From an uncultured Pseudoalteromonas sp. (GTDB taxonomy: Bacteria > Pseudomonadota > Gammaproteobacteria > Enterobacterales > Alteromonadaceae), in contig CANLRB010000017.1 of NCBI GenBank assembly GCA_947493455.1, forward strand, positions 35,263-99,262: a DNA stretch of 64,000 bases. Direction: 5' to 3'. The translations under genes were made by a program, and so were the position numbers. Below are positions 26,161-34,485 of this stretch, in pieces. Below the pieces are notes generated by a model. The model did no database searches, had not been told where the DNA came from, and saw only the letters and a program-made list of their open reading frames with translations. Position 1 is the first letter of the stretch, and each line of letters begins with the position of its first letter.

Positions 26161-26849
26161 GCAAAAATTTCCTCCATACCTTCAGGGAATCGAATTGCTT
26201 TCCCCGCAACATTACATACATGCCTCTCAGCTAAGCCACGCACATGCTCTTTAAACTCGGCAATGACTTCATATTCAATTTCAGTTGCGTGATGTAGATT
26301 AGCATCTATTAAGGCTTGAGTTTGATAATGGTTAGGTAAAATTACGCTCTTTATTCTTTGCTCCCACAAAACTGCCATTTCTGACTCAGGGTCAAATTCA
26401 AAGTCAGAACCTTCAATTGGTGCTAGCTTTTTCCAAATAGCTTTATTTTCAGCAAGTCGAGCCACTAAAGCTGCTCTAACTTCTTGCCTAGTATCGTAAT
26501 GCTTAATCCCTTGATTGACGGAAAGCTTAACTAAGTGCTCTCTTTTCCACTCAAGTAAGGTTGCACGGGGGAATGAATCAGGCTCTTTATCTATAATCGT
26601 ATGACATTTTGGACATAATAAAATTAAATTCTCAAAGGTGTCTGTATCTACAGAGTTGCTATTTTTTTCATCATTTCGTGGACCTCCATCACCATGCGGG
26701 ATTATATGAGCCATTTCGGCAATATGTTTTTCTCCTCCAAGCTCTGCGGGATAAAGGGGAGTTAAGCAATCAGGCTTTTGGCAATAACCAGCTGAATCAG
26801 CAAATAAGCGAAGTTTTATTGCTGATGGAATTGCTTTTCTTTTTGTCAT
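26157..26849 (-). CDS. HNH endonuclease
   Basis: 230 aa. The N-terminal HNH domain has zinc-like Cys pairs and the catalytic core: GYCQKPDCLTPL, then MAHIIPHGDGG and ENLILLCPKCHTIID. The C-terminal 120 residues are helical and unrecognised and may bind the partner or a ligand. It is the first gene of an operon in which all three genes overlap by four bases. HNH proteins of this layout appear in phage-defence and conflict systems as DNA-cleaving effectors. No methylase is nearby. Confidence 0.88.
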   Translation of the reverse strand: MTKRKAIPSAIKLRLFADSAGYCQKPDCLTPLYPAELGGEKHIAEMAHIIPHGDGGPRNDEKNSNSVDTDTFENLILLCPKCHTIIDKEPDSFPRATLLEWKREHLVKLSVNQGIKHYDTRQEVRAALVARLAENKAIWKKLAPIEGSDFEFDPESEMAVLWEQRIKSVILPNHYQTQALIDANLHHATEIEYEVIAEFKEHVRGLAERHVCNVAGKAIRFPEGMEEIFA

Positions 26850-27205
26850 TTAGTCACCGACCCAATAGATACAAGAAAAAATATTGGTATTTTATTTGGG
26901 GGCCTTTAGGAGGTTTTCAAGTATCTAGCATACTATGGGAAGCCCAAACCTACATTTTGAATTATTATCGTCTGCTATAAAGAGGCAGTTCCTAATAAAA
27001 AAGTAGAACTCGAACGACCGAAGGTCGCTCATAGCTGTCTGTTAGACGAAGTCCAAGCCTATTCGTCAAACTGTGATATGAGCTACTAAAATTTAGGTTT
27101 ATTCAACTGAAGAAGAAAGCAATACAAGCCTTTTACCCACCTTGAGTATTTATTTCTAATTCATCGGCTCTACAGATAGATATTAAAGTAATATCCTAGT
27201 TTTTA
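26850..27205. other. Intergenic region between HNH operon and gin operon
   Basis: 356 bp without a convincing gene on either strand. On the minus strand, 27030-27013 forms a short GC-rich stem with a CTTCG loop, followed by TTCTACTTTTTTA, which could terminate the gin operon. The promoter of the HNH operon should lie in the 26860-26960 part. Confidence 0.5.
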
Positions 27206-27715
27206 TCATTTTGTAATCAGAGACAGTACTTTTTTATCTCTCAGGGGCATTTTCTCTAACATCATTCTGAGTAATAGTTTATTTTTTCGCTGCTTTAAAG
27301 CTTCATATGCTTTTTTATAATCTTTAACTTCTTCAACAAGCTGAGTCTTATTCTTGTTTGCAACCCCATTGGTTTTTAACCTTTTGTTCTTTTTTTTAGT
27401 TAACTCACTATTTTTATCCTTTAGATAATCGTTAATTCCAGCTTTAAAAGTTTCATTATGAAATACCGTACTTACATCGGAGTTAAGTGCATCTGCTACT
27501 TCTGTTTTTTTTATTATCCAACTTTTTTTGTTTCCTTTGAACTGTGACTCTAGAGAGTTACGCATAATAAACGCAACCTTTGCTTCAAAGCACTTCTCGA
27601 TCTCAAAGTAAGCGGCTTTTGATTTATTATTATCACTTACCCAGTCTGGTAGCTTGTTTTTCTTATTAGGGTTATTTTTACTTTCTTCTTCAACAACTAA
27701 ATTTAAAATATCCAT
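27206..27715 (-). CDS. ginD: GinD-like small protein of the island recombination operon
   Basis: 169 aa, very basic, with a long Lys-rich helical or coiled-coil stretch (KDKNSELTKKKNKRLK, then TQLVEEVKDYKKAYEALKQR). A region KTEVADALNSDVSTVFHN could be a helix-turn-helix. It is the last gene of the four-gene operon, and its start shares one base with the stop of the 902-aa recombinase gene. In GInts ginD encodes a small helical protein required for integration and excision. The symbol rests on operon position and character. Confidence 0.72.
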   Translation of the reverse strand: MDILNLVVEEESKNNPNKKNKLPDWVSDNNKSKAAYFEIEKCFEAKVAFIMRNSLESQFKGNKKSWIIKKTEVADALNSDVSTVFHNETFKAGINDYLKDKNSELTKKKNKRLKTNGVANKNKTQLVEEVKDYKKAYEALKQRKNKLLLRMMLEKMPLRDKKVLSLITK

Positions 27716-30423
27716 TACGCTGCTACCTCTTCAAATTTTACTGACTCTAGTGCACTTCTCAGGTGTTTTATATACGCTTGATTTAACAAGGCTTCGTTAT
27801 TTGAATCTAGCTGTATTAGTCTCTTCATTAGATTATTAACCGCTTTGTAGGATGACCTTTTAAAGTGAGTCGGAAGATGGTGATTAGTTAGCGCTTTTAC
27901 ATGACTACTAATAGCTACCATTGCTGAGGGCACTTGAGATTGTTCAATCAAGAAATTTTGACAACCAAAACAAAATTCAGGAGATGCTAGGTGTTGCTGT
28001 GGTTCACCTGATTCGGCACATGCCGCTTTTTCTAATGCTCTTCTACGAGGTATACAATAACCAAATGCTGAGCTTTGAATATCTAATAATTCATCTGCTG
28101 AAAATTGGCCTAGTTGTTCTTTAATTTTTTCTTCATCTTCTAGGTTAATGACGATTGTATTGTCAAAAATTCTTCTCAACATCACCTCTGTTTTACCGGC
28201 ATAGTCATGAGCACCATCAGCCTTCTTTTTCTCGATATATTGAAATAGGAGGGATGACAGAAAAATCTTTTTCACATCTTTATCGATATGTTGCATATCT
28301 TTGCTTTTCAAATAACGATAAAAAAAACCGTTTGAAAAGTGCTTGAAGTTAGATCTTATAAACCAACCGATATCTCCACTAAACCTCCTATATACAGCTT
28401 CAGCCCAAATATGCCTGAAAGCATGAGGTGTTGGGTAAACGCAACCTTTCTTCAAACTATCAGCAAAAGCTTCAGAAAGATTTTTGGAATATTTCTCACC
28501 TTTAGGTAATTGCTTGATGTATTGCAATATATCTGGCGATACATACTGTTCAATTATTGCTTTAGTTGACTTATCTAGGTCATTTTTTACGTATCGTTCA
28601 ATAACCTTATATGCTAATTGTTCATCACTTTTAGTAGCGAGGCCGATTATTGCAATGCGCTCCCAGTCACCTTGTACTTTTTCCTTAGTACGGCGAACTT
28701 GTCTAATCAGTTGTTCACTATTTAAAGTCTGCTCCAATACAGCTAGATGTGATTTATCACCGCTATCTAAATCAGATTTTTGGTTATAGGCATCAAACTG
28801 CTCTAAAGCCTTAAAATAAACACTATTAAATACAAATGACTCCCAATTAATTGCACATCGATTCGCCATTCGAGGGTGCGATAGAAATCCGTTTTCCTCT
28901 AATACACCATCTTCCAAAAATTTAGTAGGATATAAACATGGTTGCTCATCGCTAGCTTTATTCAATTTTTGTAGCATTGAAGCAATAATAAAAGCATTTT
29001 GAGTAATCTCCCTATCAACTTTCGTTTCTCCGGCTGTTTTTGGCACTTTCCATTTTATGCTATATCTCAATGGGTAATACGCTTGATCAAGAGCATCAAT
29101 ATTATAATTAACACTGATAGCAGATTTCGGAAAACCCATTTCGGAGCCCCTCCAACCGAAAAGTGCCAACATCATTGTACAACCAGCAGATACTACGTAG
29201 TGCTCAAGAGATCTTGAAGAACATTTATTTTCACTATCTTTTATTCTGAGAAATTCATAAATTTCAGGCAACTTTTCAATAGGAATAACATCAAAATGAT
29301 AATCAGCTTTGACCTTTTCAATCGTTTTCTCGAATAATGAAAACGTAAGAAACGATTCTTTGTTTCTACGAGATAATCGAGTATGAGTGTACTCAAACAA
29401 CTCTTTATACTGCTCAAAACCATATTCTTTTTGAGCTATCAAAAGTGCCTGTATACAAGCTACGTTTTGCTCTTTATCTAATAAGCCTAATTCACTACAT
29501 AATTTCTTAATGAACTGTGTATCATATGAAGTATGCTCTCTGGCATGTTCAAGGTAAATTGAATGATATTTATCTCGACAAGCAGAAAAAGCATTTTTTA
29601 CATAGCTCTCATTCTCATCATGAAAATATTCAATAATTTCCGCTAAGGGCTTACCACACAACACTTGTGGGTAAATTTTTCTAGCGTATTCACCTACCTC
29701 TGCCTTTTCTAAAGCTATTAGGTCGCTTACCGTTCGAGCTGCAAGATAATAATCAAAAAATATATTATTGACATGTTCTATATAAAATCGACCGTGCTCT
29801 AAGGTTAACTTGTCGAAACTACCCGCATCACGATAGTCTGCGTAAGACATACCAGTACAGTCTTCCACTGCTTTTTTGGCGGCGCTATTAATATTCTGAA
29901 TTTTAATATTCGACTTAAAAATCGAAAGAGAATATTTTGAGCAGACATGTATAACATCTTGTAAATTAATAATTTCAAAAAATGCATATGAAACAGCATT
30001 TACACGTTGCGTGAACTGATTGTTTTCAATCCCTGTCATCAGTAGAGCACGATTAAGCGCTTCTAAATCTATATTACCAATCAGATCATTCCCTTTCTCG
30101 ACAACAAATTTAGTAAATATGGCTACGCCTCTAAAGAGATTATTTAACGAACCAATAGAGTACGTTTTCTCACTCAGTTCAACCCATAGTAATTTAGACA
30201 ATTCACTTGAGCTAAGTTGTATTTTTTGTCCTTCAAAGACGGCATCAAACACGGGCAAATCATCATCAAGATTATCCTGAATGATATTAAAGTTCAGCGT
30301 ATGCTGACCATATTGTTTTCTTTTAAAAACGAGCTTGTTATTTATTAATGGAGCATGATAACCAGCTATTTTATCAGAGAGATATTCATTAATAGAGTAA
30401 TCGGTAGCACTTCTTAATTTCAC
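27715..30423 (-). CDS. ginC: GinC-like large tyrosine recombinase
   Basis: 902 aa. The C-terminal half contains the tyrosine recombinase residues: Arg I near residue 424 (ALFGWRGSEMG), HxxR near 667 (PHAFRHIWAEAV), a later His (SNFKHFS) and the nucleophile Tyr near 700 (FFYRYLKSKD). A Cys cluster near the C-terminus (CFGCQNFLIEQ) could bind zinc. It is the third gene of the recombination operon, starting 2 bp after the 715-aa gene. Its size and order fit ginC of GInt islands. Confidence 0.85.
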   Translation of the reverse strand: MKLRSATDYSINEYLSDKIAGYHAPLINNKLVFKRKQYGQHTLNFNIIQDNLDDDLPVFDAVFEGQKIQLSSSELSKLLWVELSEKTYSIGSLNNLFRGVAIFTKFVVEKGNDLIGNIDLEALNRALLMTGIENNQFTQRVNAVSYAFFEIINLQDVIHVCSKYSLSIFKSNIKIQNINSAAKKAVEDCTGMSYADYRDAGSFDKLTLEHGRFYIEHVNNIFFDYYLAARTVSDLIALEKAEVGEYARKIYPQVLCGKPLAEIIEYFHDENESYVKNAFSACRDKYHSIYLEHAREHTSYDTQFIKKLCSELGLLDKEQNVACIQALLIAQKEYGFEQYKELFEYTHTRLSRRNKESFLTFSLFEKTIEKVKADYHFDVIPIEKLPEIYEFLRIKDSENKCSSRSLEHYVVSAGCTMMLALFGWRGSEMGFPKSAISVNYNIDALDQAYYPLRYSIKWKVPKTAGETKVDREITQNAFIIASMLQKLNKASDEQPCLYPTKFLEDGVLEENGFLSHPRMANRCAINWESFVFNSVYFKALEQFDAYNQKSDLDSGDKSHLAVLEQTLNSEQLIRQVRRTKEKVQGDWERIAIIGLATKSDEQLAYKVIERYVKNDLDKSTKAIIEQYVSPDILQYIKQLPKGEKYSKNLSEAFADSLKKGCVYPTPHAFRHIWAEAVYRRFSGDIGWFIRSNFKHFSNGFFYRYLKSKDMQHIDKDVKKIFLSSLLFQYIEKKKADGAHDYAGKTEVMLRRIFDNTIVINLEDEEKIKEQLGQFSADELLDIQSSAFGYCIPRRRALEKAACAESGEPQQHLASPEFCFGCQNFLIEQSQVPSAMVAISSHVKALTNHHLPTHFKRSSYKAVNNLMKRLIQLDSNNEALLNQAYIKHLRSALESVKFEEVAA

Positions 30424-30425
30424 TT

Positions 30426-32573
30426 TTAACCTCCAATCAATTGGCTAGTAAATAAGTCAGGTAAAATATTTTGATATTCTGCGTAATACCGTTGCGTGAT
30501 CTTTTGCACTAACGCTAAATTAAAATGGTTATCTAATAGACCTTCATACCATACGCATCTAGGAAGAGCTTCAAACTCAAGGAAGTCTGGTGCCTTTAGT
30601 AATAGCTCCTTGTAATGTTTTTTTACTTGTTCGGTGTAATGTAAAAGCTCTAAAACTGTTTCGTCTGATTCAATCACAACATATTTATGAGATGAGCCTT
30701 TTAGCGTTGAAGGCTTTGCTCCAGCTTGGTTAGAGCTATAAGAGTTAACATTGCCGTTTAGCTTTTGTTCGCTAGCTCTCGATTTAAATTCATCAGCTAA
30801 TGCTTTTACATTTTCGACAACATCGTTAAAGGGTTTAAAACCAGCATTTTGCAAGTCATTTAGGATGATTCGGGTGACTCGTCCACTAGCATTAACAAAC
30901 TCTTGGCTTTCAGGCGTACAATAGGACTTCAACTCCGTTGCTGATGAATGGGAGTTATAATTTACTAATTTTCCATCTCGATATTTGTCGCTATTAGCAT
31001 GCACTGCCGAGGTTTTAATGTGCTCACCACCAAACCAAATAGTTGTGTCGATTCCTGCCAACTTGCCAGTTGATGATGATTCCATTTTTTCAACAATACA
31101 TTTAATTAATTCGCAAAAAATCGGACTTACATCTTTTTCTCTTAACTGCTTAGCGATATAAAGGCCACTATATCCCTTAGTAATTAAATCTAACGTTCCA
31201 TAAACAAAACCCTTGGAGTTAATCTCTTTATGATTTGTAACCAATTTTGGGATTAAGCAATCTGAATCAGATAAGTGAGAGAGTTTGCTAAGATAATCAT
31301 AAAATACTGCACCTATTGGGGTTGATGTTGAAACACTATCCGTGGGCGTGAACTTTTTTCCTCGACTTTTCCAGTAATCAGATTGAACATGAGTTACACG
31401 CTTTGTATTTCGCATGTATTTATAGTTAGAACGACAAGTTTTTTTGGCATCCGTAGGCTGCATAGTCATATAACAGTTCAGCCAATAAAAAATCAAAGAC
31501 TGACTATCAAATACAGGTACGTTTTCACGTTTGCCTTCAATAAATAAAAGCAATGAATATATAAAGTCTACGGTTAATATTCTGGACTTTTTAGCATATG
31601 GTTTGTTGTTTACATATATAATCAACTCACCATACGAAGCTAAGTATTCCATGACTTCAATTTCTCTACCCGAAATAACCAATTCATCAAGCAAAAACTG
31701 CTTCAAAAGCAAACAACAAGAACGGCTACCACAAAACGCATATTCAAAAATATCTTTAGTAATATTTTGAGTTCCTGCTTGTGTGTTACCGTATGAATTC
31801 GCTTTATTGAGCCAATCATCGGATGAAATACCAGAGTCTTTCAACGCACCAACCAAGCTTGAAATAACCTCATTAAAATGAAGGTATATGCATGAAACTG
31901 TATAAGCAAAGCTACGCATCAATAGCTTTGGGGAGGCAACTTGAAGATACAAATCTCCTAAATCCTTTTTTTCAAACTCACTACGTAACCACTTTATACT
32001 TTGAAACCAAAGAGTTAATGGTCTTTGCTTGTGCTCCAAAGGGGTTAACTTGCTTTTTCTTAATACTGACGAAAGTATTGCACTTTCTTCAGTAGTTAGA
32101 TCAGGCATTACATCAATCGCAATTTTTAAGTAGTTTTTGAATGTGTGTGCATATGAATTTGACTTTCCTTTCTCTACAAGTTGCGTTTCGTAATTTTTGA
32201 TGACAGCAAATTGATCTTCATTTTCAAAATCATAGCTATTTATTTGATCAATATACCTTTTAATGTTTTGTTTTACGTTAGGATGCTGGTAGGAATCCGC
32301 ATAGTTATCTTTATTCAACTCAATATCATTTCTGAAGTAAGTTAGAGTAGAAAAAAGCAACCTCGCGACCCTATGGCAGCTATGGTTCTTTATGTAAATA
32401 ACCTCTTTAGTAGCCTTATCAACTAAAGTAAATAAGTTGGGTCTTTTTGATATCGCCTTAGGCTTACTTTTATCCAGCTCATTTTCTAGCAACAAGCTAA
32501 ATTGCTCCTGAATTTCAGCCACTTCTTCATCTGTATTCTGCTTGTGTACATCATCACTATTAAACTGGCTCAT
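30426..32573 (-). CDS. ginB: GinB-like recombinase-related protein
   Basis: 715 aa, second gene of the operon. A tyrosine-recombinase-like C-terminal part is suggested by TTIWFGGEHIKTSAVHANSD and NSHSSATELKSYCTPESQEFVNA split by a short gap, but the HxxR arginine and a clear Tyr nucleophile are not evident. It may therefore be a structural subunit rather than a catalytic one. Gaps of one and two bases to its neighbours show cotranscription. Assigned by operon order and size; family identity cannot be proved by eye. Confidence 0.75.
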   Translation of the reverse strand: MSQFNSDDVHKQNTDEEVAEIQEQFSLLLENELDKSKPKAISKRPNLFTLVDKATKEVIYIKNHSCHRVARLLFSTLTYFRNDIELNKDNYADSYQHPNVKQNIKRYIDQINSYDFENEDQFAVIKNYETQLVEKGKSNSYAHTFKNYLKIAIDVMPDLTTEESAILSSVLRKSKLTPLEHKQRPLTLWFQSIKWLRSEFEKKDLGDLYLQVASPKLLMRSFAYTVSCIYLHFNEVISSLVGALKDSGISSDDWLNKANSYGNTQAGTQNITKDIFEYAFCGSRSCCLLLKQFLLDELVISGREIEVMEYLASYGELIIYVNNKPYAKKSRILTVDFIYSLLLFIEGKRENVPVFDSQSLIFYWLNCYMTMQPTDAKKTCRSNYKYMRNTKRVTHVQSDYWKSRGKKFTPTDSVSTSTPIGAVFYDYLSKLSHLSDSDCLIPKLVTNHKEINSKGFVYGTLDLITKGYSGLYIAKQLREKDVSPIFCELIKCIVEKMESSSTGKLAGIDTTIWFGGEHIKTSAVHANSDKYRDGKLVNYNSHSSATELKSYCTPESQEFVNASGRVTRIILNDLQNAGFKPFNDVVENVKALADEFKSRASEQKLNGNVNSYSSNQAGAKPSTLKGSSHKYVVIESDETVLELLHYTEQVKKHYKELLLKAPDFLEFEALPRCVWYEGLLDNHFNLALVQKITQRYYAEYQNILPDLFTSQLIGG

Positions 32574-32574
32574 A

Positions 32575-33792
32575 TTACGCTGCCTCCAGTCTTAGCATTT
32601 CATCTACACCTCGAATATATCTTCGAGTAACATTAAGCATATTCCTATGGTTAAGCTTATGGCCTAATAATTTAGCAACACCAATAATTGCATCATCCCC
32701 TTCGTTTACTGAATGATGATCTCGACCGTTTAACAATTCGTAAAATTTCTCTGTAGCAAATGTATGTCTACAATGGTGGTATGAATTTTTTTCTGTTTTG
32801 CCTAAAGCAAGAAATGAATATTTAGGGTTTACTTGTATCAATCGATCACGGACTCTTTTGAAAATATTTGAACCAAACTCTCTGCTGATTTCACTTCCCT
32901 TTGTATTATTGTCGTGAGTTACAAATAAGGTTTTTGCTTTTTTATGATCAAGTCTTTCTTCATCACAATAATCTTTACATTTTTGAAGTAATTCTCGACT
33001 TATCGTAATGTATCGAGATACTTCACCTTTAGCTAAAGTTAGATAATATTTGAACTGGGTTGAATCGGTTGATTTTAACTCTTTGATTAATGACAAAAAG
33101 CCTGGGTAGATCTCTCCATTGTACTTAAAATCATCCATAAACAATCGAGTTAGTTCCATTGTCCTAAGACCATTTTGCAAACCAAATTCCAAAACAAGTG
33201 TTTCACATTTGGTTTTGCATTGACGGAGTAATGCACTTCGGGTATCGCGAGAAAGGTATTTATACGCTCTATTTCGTTTAATATTGTTTTTTACAGCTTT
33301 TTGCCGATTTTTACCTAATCGAATAGTTTTGGCTTTACTAACTCCCAGTACAGCGATAGATGTATAGTAAGCATTTAAAGCATCAATAGTGTTTGTAACA
33401 CTTGATCCACCTTCCCCTAGTTCATCAACCAAATATTCATTGACGTATTTGTTAATTAAGTTCTCTGGAACCTGAGTATGCTGATGAATAGTAATATTTG
33501 GAATTTCTCCTTGCTCTATTTTCCTCTGGAGCCAATCCAAATAATTAACTACTTTTTTAACAAAAACTTTAGATCTTTTATTATCAATTGCTCTCTCTTC
33601 AATGACTTCTTCATATTCATTATCTTGATTTTTGACTTTTTTAGCTTTGTAAAAAAAATTATTTTCAAATAAGTGCTGACTAAAAAGCGTTGGATAATAA
33701 ATTGGTATGCCTTCTCCATCTGAAATTAGGAATGTCTCACTTACACCTATAGAACTAATTTTTAAACCTGTTATTAGACTGCTTTCTATCAT
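32575..33792 (-). CDS. ginA: GinA-like tyrosine recombinase
   Basis: 405 aa from the ATG at 33792, chosen because AGAGG lies 5 bases upstream; the open frame extends to 33858 without a better site. The catalytic set is complete: Arg near residue 209 (NGLRTMELTRLF), HxxRH near 339 (YHHCRHTFATEKF), His in KLLGHKLNHRN and Tyr near 390 (TRRYIRG). It is the first gene of the operon, about 200 bp from the right end of the island and transcribed inward, as described for GInts. Confidence 0.92.
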   Translation of the reverse strand: MIESSLITGLKISSIGVSETFLISDGEGIPIYYPTLFSQHLFENNFFYKAKKVKNQDNEYEEVIEERAIDNKRSKVFVKKVVNYLDWLQRKIEQGEIPNITIHQHTQVPENLINKYVNEYLVDELGEGGSSVTNTIDALNAYYTSIAVLGVSKAKTIRLGKNRQKAVKNNIKRNRAYKYLSRDTRSALLRQCKTKCETLVLEFGLQNGLRTMELTRLFMDDFKYNGEIYPGFLSLIKELKSTDSTQFKYYLTLAKGEVSRYITISRELLQKCKDYCDEERLDHKKAKTLFVTHDNNTKGSEISREFGSNIFKRVRDRLIQVNPKYSFLALGKTEKNSYHHCRHTFATEKFYELLNGRDHHSVNEGDDAIIGVAKLLGHKLNHRNMLNVTRRYIRGVDEMLRLEAA

Positions 33793-33972
33793 GATGCCTC
33801 TTAATAAAATACTGCTGAGACTTCTAACATAGTGACTAAAGCCAAAAATGCAAAGCACACTTCTAAAATAAATGCAAATATCTTTTTGTTATTTTTAAAT
33901 TGGTATATGAATATATGAAGTATAAGAAGACAATGATCTTTAAATTTTTTCTTGTTTTTATTTCTATGAAAA

Positions 33973-34416
33973 GTGCTTAAATTAATAGGTCTTGAGAACG
34001 ATATATTTCATTTTGGATTATCACTGCGTATCGATGGAAAGACAAGCTTTGAGATGTTAGCAACTGAGTTGAATAAAGAATTGTCTGAACCACAAATGCA
34101 GCAAGATTTTAAACTCACATTGGAACAACTTGCTGCCTCTGCTGTTGCAGATAAAGCATTTAATGCAGCTGTATTTGCAGGTTGTATGCAACAAATAGGG
34201 ATGGACCTTGATGATTTGTACCGTAGCTATGTTGGTAAAAATACGCTAAATTTCTTTCGCCAAGACCATGGTTATAAAGAGGGAAGTTATATCAAGGTAT
34301 GGCACGGCAAAGAAGATAATGAACACCTAGTTGAAGTCGTGAAGTCACTTGATATCGAGGACAGCAATTTTGCCGATAAGGTATATCAAGGTTTAGCGAG
34401 TCGTTATCCTAGTTAA
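33973..34416 (+). pseudogene. Dimeric dUTPase, C-terminal fragment split by island
   Basis: From codon GAT at 34000 the sequence continues the dimeric dUTPase interrupted at 15923: DIFHFGLSLRIDGKTSF, then KNTLNFFRQDHGYKEGSY and YIKVWHG, the conserved C-terminal signature of the family. The first nine codons (from a GTG at 33973) belong to the island. The fragment has no metal ligands of its own, so it should be inactive alone; it could only be expressed from a start supplied by the island. Stop at 34414-34416. Fused to the left fragment it gives 206 codons. Confidence 0.92.
33986..34009. other. Right junction of the GInt-like island (attR)
   Basis: The element ends with TAGGTCTTGAGAA (33986-33998), the inverse of the left terminus with one mismatch, followed by CGATAT (33999-34004). 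CGATAT matches the left-side CGACAT at five of six bases. Replacing the whole element by one copy of the 6-mer restores the dUTPase reading frame. Region 33990-34009 is the imperfect direct repeat partner of 15908-15928. Confidence 0.8.
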
Positions 34417-34485
34417 TTTAATTTGCCAAATTGCTCAAGTGGGCTATTTGGCATGATTTACACTGATTGTTGATAGGCGTTGGTA

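Larger units (their letters stand above)
15926..33998. mobile_element. GInt-type genomic island inserted in a dUTPase gene (about 18.07 kb)
   Basis: The element is bounded by a 13-bp imperfect terminal inverted repeat (15926-15938 and 33986-33998) and flanked by CGACAT on the left and CGATAT on the right. It splits a dimeric dUTPase gene. At its right end is a four-gene operon of three tyrosine-recombinase-type proteins and a small basic coiled-coil protein, matching the published ginABCD definition of GInts (operon at one end, cargo, short AT-rich other end, imperfect direct repeats). Cargo comprises a trimeric dUTPase, several nuclease operons, regulators and unknown proteins, and is AT-richer than the flanking genes. 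There are no conjugation, phage structural or replication genes. Tn554-like and RIT elements also have three recombinases, but the 405/715/902/169 aa set fits GInt best. Confidence 0.85.

Noticed and set aside
26609-26980. Plus-strand open frame opposite the HNH gene
   Set aside because: It lies antisense to the conserved HNH coding region, with composition typical of a reverse-strand shadow and no ribosome site.
15926-33998. Prophage or integrative conjugative element
   Set aside because: There are no capsid, tail, portal, terminase, relaxase or type IV secretion genes, and the recombination operon is of the multi-recombinase GInt type.
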